Below, one piece after another: positions 1-6,826 of a stretch of DNA of 13,772 nucleotides. This stretch comes from Bacteroidales bacterium (GTDB lineage Bacteria > Bacteroidota > Bacteroidia > Bacteroidales > UBA932), in the NCBI GenBank assembly GCA_017483985.1, contig JAFUUB010000003.1, positions 1 through 13,772 of the forward strand, read 5' to 3'. The position numbers and the translations under genes are program-made. Numbering within the stretch: position 1 is the first letter of the stretch; each line of letters opens with the position of its first letter. The notes under the pieces are model-generated. The model was not told the DNA's origin and made no database searches. It worked only from the letters and a program-made list of their open reading frames with translations.

Positions 1-1
1 A

Positions 2-20
2 GGTTGACATTCCGTCAACC
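2..20 (-). terminator. Possible terminator hairpin downstream of rpmH
   Basis: A perfect inverted repeat: GGTTGAC (2-8) and GTCAACC (14-20) around a 5-base loop. It lies 28 bases beyond the rpmH stop on the minus strand, a sensible place for an intrinsic terminator. The window ends right after it, so the T-run that would confirm termination cannot be seen. It could instead be a transcribed hairpin leading into another gene. Confidence 0.45.
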
Positions 21-47
21 CTCATTCTCCTTCTTCAGGTACGGTTC

Positions 48-200
48 CTAGAACCGGTCTTCGGAAGAAACGGTCAGCTTCTTGCGGCCATGACGGCGGC
101 GGGAAGCCAGCACGCGGCGACCGTTGGCGGAAGCCATACGCTCGCGGAAACCGTGCTTGTTGACACGCTTGCGGCGGGAAGGTTGGAATGTTCTTTTCAT
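48..200 (-). CDS. rpmH: 50S ribosomal protein L34
   Basis: Encodes a 50-residue, very basic protein of the large ribosomal subunit, which binds 23S rRNA. The translation begins [20 protein letters not shown] and continues through the family signature [12 protein letters not shown], then [12 protein letters not shown], so identity is clear. The usual length is 44-53 residues. The C-terminal tail SSEDRF is a short extension of the kind seen in Bacteroidota. The start ATG is at 198-200 and the stop is TAG. It is transcribed away from polA across a 94-bp gap that holds a textbook TTTG-N19-TACATTTG promoter. In many bacteria rnpA follows rpmH; here the downstream side is cut off by the window edge, so that cannot be checked. 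The gene was found by direct reading, being too short for a long-ORF screen. Confidence 0.97.
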   Translation of the reverse strand: MKRTFQPSRRKRVNKHGFRERMASANGRRVLASRRRHGRKKLTVSSEDRF

Positions 201-243
201 TGTATGTCGTTTTTATTATTATCGTCTTTTGCGAAATGGATTG

Positions 244-274
244 CAAATGTAGTGATTTTGCATGGATTTGCAAA
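244..274 (-). promoter_or_regulatory. rpmH promoter (Bacteroidetes type)
   Basis: On the minus strand TTTG (complement of 271-274) is followed after exactly 19 bases by TACATTTG (complement of 244-251). This matches the Bacteroidetes primary sigma consensus TTTG-N19-21-TAnnTTTG. Transcription should start near 238, giving a leader of roughly 38 bases before the rpmH ATG. The -33 element lies within the 10-bp palindrome ATTTGCAAAT (266-275), in the space shared with the polA promoter. Confidence 0.8.
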
Positions 275-282
275 TTTTTTTT

Positions 283-290
283 TACCTTTG
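283..290 (+). promoter_or_regulatory. polA -7 promoter element
   Basis: TACCTTTG is an exact TAnnTTTG match on the plus strand. The nearest well-placed -33 candidate is TTTG at 257-260, with a 22-bp spacer, slightly long; the TTTG at 267-270 is too close. The element ends only four bases before the polA ATG at 295, so transcription would start at or next to the start codon. It faces away from the rpmH promoter and the two share the AT-rich core of this gap. Confidence 0.6.
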
Positions 291-294
291 ATGA

Positions 295-2928
295 ATGATG
301 CCTGACAAACTCTACCTCATCGACGGCCATGCGTTGATATTCAAGATGTACTACGCGTTCGCGCGCCGTCCGATGATCAATTCCAAGGGAATGGACATGT
401 CCATCCTGTTCGGATTCACCAAATACCTCCTCGAATTGATTGAGCGGGAACAGCCCACCCACCTGGCCGTGGCCTTCGACCCGCCGGGCGGAACCTTCCG
501 CAATGAAATGTATCCCGCCTACAAGGCCAACCGGAGCGAGACGCCCCAGCTGGTCATCGATGCGCTGGAACCGTTGACGGAGCTCTGCGAGGCGCTGGAC
601 ATCCCGGTCCTGATGCAGCGCGGCTACGAGGCCGACGATGTCATCGGTACAGTCGCCCGCCGGTACGGCGCCGTGGGGACGGATGTCTACATGGTGACCC
701 CGGACAAGGATTACGGTCAATTGATTGCAGACCATGTCTTTCAGGTTAAACCCGGAAAAAGCGGGGGAGAAGACGAAGTGGTCGACAAGGCCGCCGTTTG
801 CGGGAAATACGGCATCCAGGATCCGTCCCAGGTCATCGAAATGCTCACGCTCTGCGGCGATACCGCCGACAACGTGCCCGGCGTCAAGGGTGTCGGGGAA
901 GTCGGTGCCGCCAAACTCATTGCGAAATACGGTACGGTCGAGAACATCTACGCCCATCTGGGGGAGCTCAGCGCCCGCCAGCAGGCGATGTTCCAGGAAG
1001 CCCGCGACCACATCGCCCTCAGTCATGAACTCGTGACCATCAAGACCGATGTGCCCGTGGAAACCGACCTGGAGCAGATGCGGCTGACCCGGGCCTACAG
1101 CCCCCGGGTCGCGGACCTGTTCGAAAAATACGAATTCAATTCCCTGCGGAAATACATCGCCCACATCGCTCCTTCGGCGCAGGCTCCGCAGAAGAAAGAC
1201 CTGGCCTTCGAAGCGGCCGGCGTGGCGGAGGTCGCCAAGGCGGCTTCCCGGTCCGGCTGCCTGTCCCTGGTGGTCGAGCCGGAAGGGGAGGGCATTTTCG
1301 CTCCGGTCCGGCGCATCACCGTGGCTGCCGGGGATCCGTGCCGGGTCGCCAGCGGGACGCCCGCCGATTTCAAGGCGGTCCTCGAGGATCCGGCCATCGG
1401 GAAGTACGGCCATGACCTGAAATTCCAGGCGAACCTGCTGGACCATGCCGGCATCAGCCTGGCCGGCCGCCTGCTGGATATCGGCCTGATGCATTACCTG
1501 ACCGATCCGGAGAAGAGCCACAAGCCGGACATCCTGGCCAAGGCTTACCTGGGACTTGACATGGAAGAGGACCTGGAGGAAGCGCCGGTTTCGCTTTTCG
1601 ATGTGCCGGAGCAGACCGACCCCGGCCGCGAGCGGGAGGCGGCCATCCTGCTGCAGCTGGGCCCTGCCGTCCGTGCCGATATGGAAGACAAGGGGGTGAC
1701 GACCCTGTATGAGGAGATTGAGGAACCGCTCATCCGCGTACTGGCCCGGATGGAACGCAATGGCGTCCGCGTGGACCTGGCCCAGCTCCGCAGCTATGCC
1801 GAGGGGCTTCGCCGGGAAACGGAAGCCCTGGAGGCGGAAGTCCGGGAAATGGCCGGCGAGCCCGGCCTGAACGTGTCCTCGCCCAAGCAGATCGGCGACG
1901 TCCTCTTCGACAAGCTGAAACTCGACGCCAAGGCCAAGAAGAACAAGAACGGCAGCTATTCCACGGACGAAACGACCCTCCAGTACCTGACCGACCGGCA
2001 TCCGATCGTCGGTAAGATTTTGGAATTCAGGGCGGTGAAAAAACTGCTCAGCACCTATATCGAGCCCTTCCCGGGCTATGTTTCCCCCTCGGACGGGAAG
2101 ATCCATACGACCTTCAACCAGGCCCTGACCGCCACCGGTCGGCTGAGTTCCTCGGGCCCCAACCTGCAGAACATCCCGATCCGCACCGAACGGGGCATGC
2201 AGATCCGCAAGGCCTTCGTCCCCTCGACACCGGACGGACTGATCCTGTCGGCCGACTATTCCCAGATCGAGCTGCGGATCATGGCGCACCTGTGCGGCGA
2301 CGCCCATCTGCTGCAGGCTTTCCGCGACGGGGTGGACGTCCATGCCGCCACGGCTGCCAAGATTTTCGGCATTCCGGTCTCCGAGGTGACCCGCGAGCAG
2401 CGCGGCATCGCGAAGACGGCCAATTTCGGCATCATGTACGGCATCTCTTCCTTCGGTCTGGCCCAGCGGCTCCAGGTCTCCCGGACCGCCGCCAAGCAGA
2501 TCATCGACGACTATTTCGCGGCCTTCCCGTCCATCCGGACCTTTATCGACCAGACGACGGCCGCCGCCCGCGAAAAAGGCTATGTGGAGACCCTGTTCGG
2601 CCGTCGGCGCTACCTGCCGGACATCACTTCGCGCAACCAGACCATCCGTGCCCTGGCCGAGCGGAATGCCGTCAACGCCCCGATCCAGGGGACGTCCGCC
2701 GACATCATCAAGCTGGCCATGATCAGCGTCCAGCGGCGCATGGATGCCGAAGGCCTGCGCAGCCGGATGGTCCTGCAGATCCACGACGAACTCGTCTTCG
2801 ACACCTTCCCGGACGAAGTGGAGGCGCTGCGCCGGGTCGTGGTCGAAGAAATGGAACATGTCATCACCCTTTCCGTCCCGTTAACCGCCCAATGCAATTA
2901 TGGCAAGAACTGGCTCGAAGCACACTGA
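295..2928 (+). CDS. polA: DNA polymerase I
   Basis: A 877-residue family A polymerase that removes RNA primers and fills gaps in replication and excision repair. Residues 1-290 are the 5' nuclease domain (KLYLIDGHALIFKMYYAF at the N-terminus, EADD at 112-115, TPDKDYGQL, GDTADNVPGVKGVGEVGA at 188-205). Residues 315-465 occupy the 3'-5' exonuclease position, and 475-877 form the polymerase with TGRLSSSGPNLQNIP (614-628), motif A DYSQIELR (654-661), motif B R703/K707/YG716 and motif C QIHDEL (828-833). E. coli PolA is 928 residues and Taq 832. The exonuclease residues appear lost: the D-x-E, D424 and D501 positions read VVEPE, Q378 and E/A, so it probably cannot proofread. ATG at 295 and 298 are both possible starts. 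Its 3' end overlaps the sigma factor gene by 29 bp. Confidence 0.97.
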   Translation: MMPDKLYLIDGHALIFKMYYAFARRPMINSKGMDMSILFGFTKYLLELIEREQPTHLAVAFDPPGGTFRNEMYPAYKANRSETPQLVIDALEPLTELCEALDIPVLMQRGYEADDVIGTVARRYGAVGTDVYMVTPDKDYGQLIADHVFQVKPGKSGGEDEVVDKAAVCGKYGIQDPSQVIEMLTLCGDTADNVPGVKGVGEVGAAKLIAKYGTVENIYAHLGELSARQQAMFQEARDHIALSHELVTIKTDVPVETDLEQMRLTRAYSPRVADLFEKYEFNSLRKYIAHIAPSAQAPQKKDLAFEAAGVAEVAKAASRSGCLSLVVEPEGEGIFAPVRRITVAAGDPCRVASGTPADFKAVLEDPAIGKYGHDLKFQANLLDHAGISLAGRLLDIGLMHYLTDPEKSHKPDILAKAYLGLDMEEDLEEAPVSLFDVPEQTDPGREREAAILLQLGPAVRADMEDKGVTTLYEEIEEPLIRVLARMERNGVRVDLAQLRSYAEGLRRETEALEAEVREMAGEPGLNVSSPKQIGDVLFDKLKLDAKAKKNKNGSYSTDETTLQYLTDRHPIVGKILEFRAVKKLLSTYIEPFPGYVSPSDGKIHTTFNQALTATGRLSSSGPNLQNIPIRTERGMQIRKAFVPSTPDGLILSADYSQIELRIMAHLCGDAHLLQAFRDGVDVHAATAAKIFGIPVSEVTREQRGIAKTANFGIMYGISSFGLAQRLQVSRTAAKQIIDDYFAAFPSIRTFIDQTTAAAREKGYVETLFGRRRYLPDITSRNQTIRALAERNAVNAPIQGTSADIIKLAMISVQRRMDAEGLRSRMVLQIHDELVFDTFPDEVEALRRVVVEEMEHVITLSVPLTAQCNYGKNWLEAH

Positions 2929-3499
2929 CAAGACGGACCTCGAACTGATCCGCATGGCGCTCGGCGCCCCGGAGGCTGAAGCTGCGTTCTTCCACCTCTA
3001 TACCCGCTACCATGCCGGGGTCTCGGCGCACATCACCAAATATGTCTCCGACCCGGACGAGGTGGAGGATATCTGCATGGAAACCTTCGAAAAGGCGTTC
3101 AAGCAGCTGGCTTCCTATAAGCCGGAAAACCACTTTTCGACCTGGATCTACCGGATCGCCCGGAATACGGCCTTTGACCACATGGACAAGGAGAAGGTCC
3201 GCGGGCAGAAGATCGAGAAGATGACGATCGACTATTCCGACCTGGAACCGGTCGACGTGCCTTCCGACAGCGAGAGCCCGGAAGAGGAAATCATCAGCAG
3301 CCAGGACCATGAGCATTTCCTTTCCTGCCTGGAAGGCCTGCCGGACCTGTACCGGGACGTGGCGAAGATGTGTTTCATCGAGAACCTGGAATACAAGGTG
3401 ATCGCCGAAAAGACCGGCCTTCCGATGAATACGGTCAAGACCCGGATCAGCCGGGCAAAGAACATAATTGTCCAGATGATGCTGGACCTGGAGGAGTAA
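2900..3499 (+). CDS. ECF-type RNA polymerase sigma factor
   Basis: A 199-residue sigma-70 family protein of the extracytoplasmic function group. Region 2 spans about residues 24-98: FFHLYTRYHAGVSAHITKYV, then DEVEDICMETFEKAF (core binding) and FSTWIYRIARNTAFDHMDK (-10 recognition). An acidic linker at 108-137 follows, then region 4 at 141-193, with the helix-turn-helix YKVIAEKTGLPMNTVKTRISRAK. There is no extra C-terminal domain. The start ATG lies inside the last codons of polA (29-bp overlap in another frame), so translation is probably coupled; a later in-frame ATG at 2954 would shorten it by 18 residues but still leave region 2. No anti-sigma gene is adjacent, which is unusual for a classical stress-responsive ECF factor. 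The stop is two bases before rsmG. Target genes cannot be read from the sequence. Confidence 0.92.
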   Translation: MARTGSKHTDKTDLELIRMALGAPEAEAAFFHLYTRYHAGVSAHITKYVSDPDEVEDICMETFEKAFKQLASYKPENHFSTWIYRIARNTAFDHMDKEKVRGQKIEKMTIDYSDLEPVDVPSDSESPEEEIISSQDHEHFLSCLEGLPDLYRDVAKMCFIENLEYKVIAEKTGLPMNTVKTRISRAKNIIVQMMLDLEE

Positions 3500-3501
3500 A
3501 G

Positions 3502-4161
3502 ATGGATTTCGAAGGATTCAAAGGGACCGTACTGACGGTCTTCCCGGAACTGACGGAGGTGCAGTGGGACCGTTTCGCGGCCCTGGATGCCCTATATCAG
3601 GATTGGAACGCCAAGATCAACGTGATTTCCCGCAAGGACATCGGGGGCTTGTACCTGCACCATGTCCTGCATTCCCTGTCGATTGCAGCCTACCTGAAGG
3701 TTGAAAAACCGGCGGAATACGCCGCCTTGGCCGGCCGTACGGTCCTGGACCTGGGCACCGGCGGAGGCTTTCCGGGCATCCCGCTGGCCATCCTGTGGCC
3801 GGAGGTCCGGTTCACGCTCTGCGATTCGGTCGGAAAGAAGACCCTGGTCGCTTCGGAAGTCGCGAAGGCCCTGGGCCTGGAGAATGTCCGGGTAGTGAAT
3901 GCCCGGGCCGAGTCCTTGCCTGAAACCTTCGATTATGTGGTATCCCGTGCGGTCGCTTCGCTGGAGGATTTCTATCCCTGGGTGAAGGGAAAGTTCTCGC
4001 AGGCCATCCTGTACCTGCGCGGCGGGGATGTCGCCGAGGAAACCGCCCGCCTGATGGGCCGCTACCGGCTCCGTCCCGGGAGCGTGGGGACCTGGTGGAT
4101 CGACCAGTGGCTGGAAGATCCTTACTTTGACGGGAAATATGTAATCGACATCCGCAGATAA
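3502..4161 (+). CDS. rsmG: 16S rRNA (guanine(527)-N7)-methyltransferase RsmG
   Basis: A 219-residue SAM-dependent methyltransferase of the GidB/RsmG family, which makes m7G527 in the 530 loop of 16S rRNA. The SAM-binding glycine motif is VLDLGTGGGFPGIPLAI (81-97); NVISRKD (40-46) and LHHVLHSLSI (52-61) correspond to the family's N-terminal segments, and the later SRAVASL (148-154) is also typical. E. coli RsmG is 207 residues. The ATG at 3502 is chosen over an upstream in-frame start at 3370 because it is preceded by a strong Shine-Dalgarno run, GGAGGAG, at 3490-3496, within the last codons of the sigma gene, and because the protein then aligns with the family N-terminus. It is the last gene of the polA-sigma-rsmG operon and is followed by a hairpin. 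Confidence 0.95.
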   Translation: MDFEGFKGTVLTVFPELTEVQWDRFAALDALYQDWNAKINVISRKDIGGLYLHHVLHSLSIAAYLKVEKPAEYAALAGRTVLDLGTGGGFPGIPLAILWPEVRFTLCDSVGKKTLVASEVAKALGLENVRVVNARAESLPETFDYVVSRAVASLEDFYPWVKGKFSQAILYLRGGDVAEETARLMGRYRLRPGSVGTWWIDQWLEDPYFDGKYVIDIRR

Positions 4162-4164
4162 ACG

Positions 4165-4194
4165 TTGAGCCGGCCTCGCAGGAGACCGGCTCAA
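4165..4194. terminator. Bidirectional terminator between rsmG and the TonB-domain gene
   Basis: A perfect 9-bp stem, TTGAGCCGG (4165-4173) with CCGGCTCAA (4186-4194), around a 12-base loop. It starts four bases after the rsmG stop and ends 23 bases before the end of the converging minus-strand gene. A short T-rich stretch (GATTTT) follows on the plus side, and on the minus side the flank is CGTTT, so tails are weak. Its position between convergent genes argues for a shared terminator. Confidence 0.75.
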
Positions 4195-4217
4195 TGATTT
4201 TCTATGCAAGCGAGCGC

Positions 4218-4793
4218 TTACTGGAGCTTGAAGACCACAGGGAAGGTGTAGGAAACCTTGGCGGCCTGGCCGTTCTGCTTGCCGGCGGCCCACTTCGGGG
4301 AAGCGGAGACGACGCGGACGGCTTCCGCATCCAGGGCCGGATCGGCGCCCTTGAGGACCTTGACATCCTTCACATCACCGTTCTCGTCCACGACGAAGCC
4401 GAGGACAACGCGGCCTTCGACACCCTGCTCCTTGGCGGCAGCCGGGTAGTTGATATTCTGGTTGACCCACTTGGCGAAGTCGTTGGCATCACCGCCGTTG
4501 AAGGTCGGCTTGTCTTCCACGGAGACGAACGGGATCGCTCCGGCAGCCTCGGCCAGCGCCTTGGCGGCAGCCTCTTCGGCAGTCCCCTTGATCTCATCCA
4601 GGGCTTCGAGGGCCAGGTCACGGACGGCTCCGCCCGCCTGCTCGGCGCTCTGGGCGGCTGCATCTTCCACAGCCTCGATCGCCTCGTCAATCTTTTCGCC
4701 GTCTACCGGCTTCGGGGTGCTCTTGCTTCCATTCTTGCAACTGACAGCCATCATCATGCTGAGGGCCATCACAACATACATTACTTTTTTCAT
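4218..4793 (-). CDS. TonB C-terminal domain lipoprotein
   Basis: A 191-residue protein with a lipoprotein signal peptide: MKKVMYVVMALSMMMAVSC with the lipidated Cys at 19 (AVSC lipobox, a little off the ideal L at -3). After it comes a Lys/Ser linker, then an Ala- and Glu-rich predicted helical stretch (about 33-86). The C-terminal 87 residues are a TonB_C domain: VEDKPTFNGGD, WVNQNINYPAAAKEQGVEGRVVLGFVVDENGD, and SPKWAAGKQNGQ, ending in the family-typical FPVVFKLQ. Classical TonB is anchored by an N-terminal transmembrane helix and bound to ExbB-ExbD; here the anchor is a lipid and no Pro-rich span is seen, so energy transduction is uncertain. No acidic surface-export signal follows Cys19 (KNGSK), suggesting a periplasm-facing location. 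The gene is monocistronic, with its own TAACTTTG promoter and a shared terminator. Confidence 0.88.
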   Translation of the reverse strand: MKKVMYVVMALSMMMAVSCKNGSKSTPKPVDGEKIDEAIEAVEDAAAQSAEQAGGAVRDLALEALDEIKGTAEEAAAKALAEAAGAIPFVSVEDKPTFNGGDANDFAKWVNQNINYPAAAKEQGVEGRVVLGFVVDENGDVKDVKVLKGADPALDAEAVRVVSASPKWAAGKQNGQAAKVSYTFPVVFKLQ

Positions 4794-4831
4794 AAGACTA
4801 TGTTTGATAGGGTTGTTTCAAAAACCGGGGC

Positions 4832-4839
4832 CAAAGTTA
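4832..4839 (-). promoter_or_regulatory. -7 element of the TonB-domain lipoprotein gene
   Basis: The minus strand reads TAACTTTG here, an exact TAnnTTTG match, ending 38 bases before the ATG. No clear TTTG is found 19-21 bases upstream, so only the -7 element is supported. It is divergent from, and 36 bp away from, the tmk element. Confidence 0.6.
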
Positions 4840-4875
4840 CAAATAATTGATAAAGATTGTTCTGATTTTTTTGAC

Positions 4876-4883
4876 TATCTTTG
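4876..4883 (+). promoter_or_regulatory. tmk -7 promoter element
   Basis: TATCTTTG is an exact TAnnTTTG match, 24 bases before the tmk ATG. A weak -33 candidate ATTG at 4856-4859 is too close (16 bp), so the upstream half is not convincing. This element also shows that the TTG start at 4881 cannot belong to the gene's transcript in full. Confidence 0.65.
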
Positions 4884-4907
4884 TCTTCCAAAGGAATCCA
4901 ACTGATC

Positions 4908-5594
4908 ATGCTGTTTGTCATTGAAGGCCTGGATGGGGCTGGGAAATCGACCCAGGTCCGCTGGCTGAAGCAATATCTGGAAGAACGTCTCGGCGCGCTG
5001 GAATACATCCATTTCCCGCGGTATGATGCGCCGGTTTACGGAGAACTCATCGGAAAATTCCTGCGGGGCGGATTTGGCACCCTGGATGCCGTCCATCCCC
5101 AGCTTGTCGCCCTGCTGTATGCGGAAGACCGCCATGGCGCCGCACCGCAGATGCGGGCGAGCCTGCAGGCCGGCCGGGCCCTCCTGCTGGACCGGTATGT
5201 CTATTCCAACATTGCCTACCAATGCGCCAAACTGGACCGGCAGGAAGAACGGGAACAGCTGCGGGAATGGATCATCAACACCGAATTCGGTGCCTTTGAC
5301 CTGCCCCGCCCGGACCTGAACCTCTTCCTGGACGTGCCCATCGGCTTCGTCGAGCAGAAACTCTCCGCCCAGCGGCAGGGGAGTGACCGGGCTTACCTGG
5401 AAGGCAGCCGGGACATCCATGAGGCGGACATCCGTTTCCAGATGCGTGTCCGTGAGGTGTACCTGCGCCAGTGCGAGGTCGACCCGCGCTTCCTGCGGAT
5501 CGACTGTGCCGCCGCCGACGGATCCATGCTTCCGCCCGATGCCATCTTTGAAAAAATCCAGCAGGCCGTTGACGGCGTCCTTTCCCTGTCATGA
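4908..5594 (+). CDS. tmk: Thymidylate kinase (dTMP kinase)
   Basis: A 228-residue P-loop kinase that phosphorylates dTMP to dTDP with ATP, an essential step in dTTP supply. Visible motifs are the P-loop IEGLDGAGKST (5-15), FPRYD (36-40) for the substrate site, and the DRYVYSNIAYQ segment (95-105), which is the family's DR(Y/W) signature. The lid lies around residues 153-168 (SAQRQGSDRAYLEGS). E. coli Tmk is 213 residues. The ATG at 4908 gives the standard MLFVIEGLDG start; an in-frame TTG at 4881 would add nine residues but overlaps the promoter. The stop overlaps the next gene's start as ATGA, so the two are translated together. Confidence 0.95.
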   Translation: MLFVIEGLDGAGKSTQVRWLKQYLEERLGALEYIHFPRYDAPVYGELIGKFLRGGFGTLDAVHPQLVALLYAEDRHGAAPQMRASLQAGRALLLDRYVYSNIAYQCAKLDRQEEREQLREWIINTEFGAFDLPRPDLNLFLDVPIGFVEQKLSAQRQGSDRAYLEGSRDIHEADIRFQMRVREVYLRQCEVDPRFLRIDCAAADGSMLPPDAIFEKIQQAVDGVLSLS

Positions 5595-6811
5595 AACGCT
5601 TCCACTATTATCTGCGCCGCAGTTGCGCCACCCTGGTCGGCATCGTATTCTTCGTCGCCGGCGTCCTGAAACTCATGGATCCGGTGGGTGCCGGGCTCGT
5701 GGTCGAGGAATATTTCCAGTTTTTCCATGTCGGGTTCCTGGCCTTCGCCGCGAAGCCCTTCGCCGCGGCCCTCGCCCTGCTGGAAGCCCTGCTGGGCGCA
5801 GCCATGGTTACCGGCGCCTACCGCCGGCTGACGGCCTGGATCACGGTCTTCCTGACCGCCTTCTTCACGGTCGTCACCCTGATCCTCTGGCTCGCCAACC
5901 CGGCCATGGATTGCGGCTGCTTCGGCGAGGCGATCCATCTGACCCATTTCCAGACCTTTGCAAAGAATGTCATCCTGCTGGCCCTGGAATCGGTCGCTTT
6001 CTTCCCCCTGGGCAGTCTCGGCCGTCCGCGCAAGCACCGGGCCGTCTCCTTCTGGGTGGTTGCCGTGTCCCTGCTGGCCCTCCTCGTCTATACCTGGCGC
6101 TATATCCCGCCGGTGGATTTCACCCCGTTCGACCTGTCCAGCCGGCTCTATGAAGCCGTGAAGGACGAAGTCGCGGAGGAACCGGAATTCGTATCGACCT
6201 ATGTCTATGAGAAAAACGGCCAGGAAGGGATCTTCACGCTCAACAACCTCCCCGACTCCACCTGGACCTTCGTCCGGGCGGAGACCCTCCAGAAAGAGGA
6301 CAACCTTCCGACCGACAACTATCCCATCCTGACCCTGACCGACGCGGAAGGGAACCTGCAGGATTCCCTGGCCGTCGGCCGTTTCGTGATGGCCGTCTCC
6401 GTCTACCGGCCCGACCGCCTTTCCGGGAAGCAATGGTCCGAACTGGGCCGTTTCGTCGCCGCAGCCGGCCAGGCGGGTTTCACCCCGCTGCTGCTGACGG
6501 CCGCTACGCCCCAGACCCTCCGGATTCCCGAAAGCCTCCCGGCGGAGGAGCGTCAGGCCTTGCAGGCCTCGACCTATTTCTCGGACTACAAGACCCTGGT
6601 TTCCCTGAACCGCTCCAACGGCGGCGCCAGCTATTTCCACAATGGCAGTCTCATCGAGAAATGGGCCCGCCGCGCCCTGCCTTCCGAGAAAAAACTCGGC
6701 CGCATCGTACGGAACAATGCGACCGAAGTTGAACTGAGCGCCAGCACCAAGGGCCGCCAGACCTTCTGGGGCTTCTTCCTCTACTCCTTCGCAGTCCTCT
6801 TCTTCGTCTAG
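5591..6811 (+). CDS. DoxX/MauE-like membrane protein with extracytoplasmic domain
   Basis: A 406-residue membrane protein. The first 170 residues hold about five hydrophobic segments (roughly 13-29, 47-73, 82-103, 124-140, 152-170), resembling the DoxX/MauE family, with a CGCFG motif (108-112) at the end of the third helix as in MauE-like redox proteins. Residues 171-390 are hydrophilic and probably periplasmic; the part FVMAVSVYRPDRLSG...FVAAAGQAGFTPLLLTAA (about 265-305) has the strand-helix-strand look of a thioredoxin-like fold but has no CxxC. A last hydrophobic segment (about 391-406) closes the chain. Similar proteins are common in Bacteroides, annotated as DoxX family or BT_3928 family; this is from memory. 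The biochemical role is unknown; a role in disulfide or quinone-linked redox chemistry is only an inference from the CGC motif. It overlaps tmk by 4 bp. Confidence 0.8.
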   Translation: MKRFHYYLRRSCATLVGIVFFVAGVLKLMDPVGAGLVVEEYFQFFHVGFLAFAAKPFAAALALLEALLGAAMVTGAYRRLTAWITVFLTAFFTVVTLILWLANPAMDCGCFGEAIHLTHFQTFAKNVILLALESVAFFPLGSLGRPRKHRAVSFWVVAVSLLALLVYTWRYIPPVDFTPFDLSSRLYEAVKDEVAEEPEFVSTYVYEKNGQEGIFTLNNLPDSTWTFVRAETLQKEDNLPTDNYPILTLTDAEGNLQDSLAVGRFVMAVSVYRPDRLSGKQWSELGRFVAAAGQAGFTPLLLTAATPQTLRIPESLPAEERQALQASTYFSDYKTLVSLNRSNGGASYFHNGSLIEKWARRALPSEKKLGRIVRNNATEVELSASTKGRQTFWGFFLYSFAVLFFV

Positions 6812-6826
6812 CAATCAGATGCCATA

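Noticed and set aside
14..25. Possible minus-strand gene starting with ATG at 25 after GGAG
   Set aside because: The GGAG is separated from the ATG by one base, far too close for ribosome binding, and the frame runs into the hairpin at 2-20 before the window ends.
22..2859. 945-codon open frame antisense to polA
   Set aside because: It is codon-aligned with polA and arises from the absence of TTA, CTA and TCA codons there; its translation is low-complexity in character and resembles no protein family, whereas the plus strand has all PolA motifs.
4881..4907. TTG start nine codons upstream of tmk
   Set aside because: It overlaps the -7 promoter element at 4876-4883, and the ATG at 4908 gives the canonical Tmk N-terminus.
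5393..6814. 473-codon minus-strand open frame over tmk and the DoxX-like gene
   Set aside because: It spans two well-supported plus-strand genes and has no recognisable domain or promoter; explained by codon bias.
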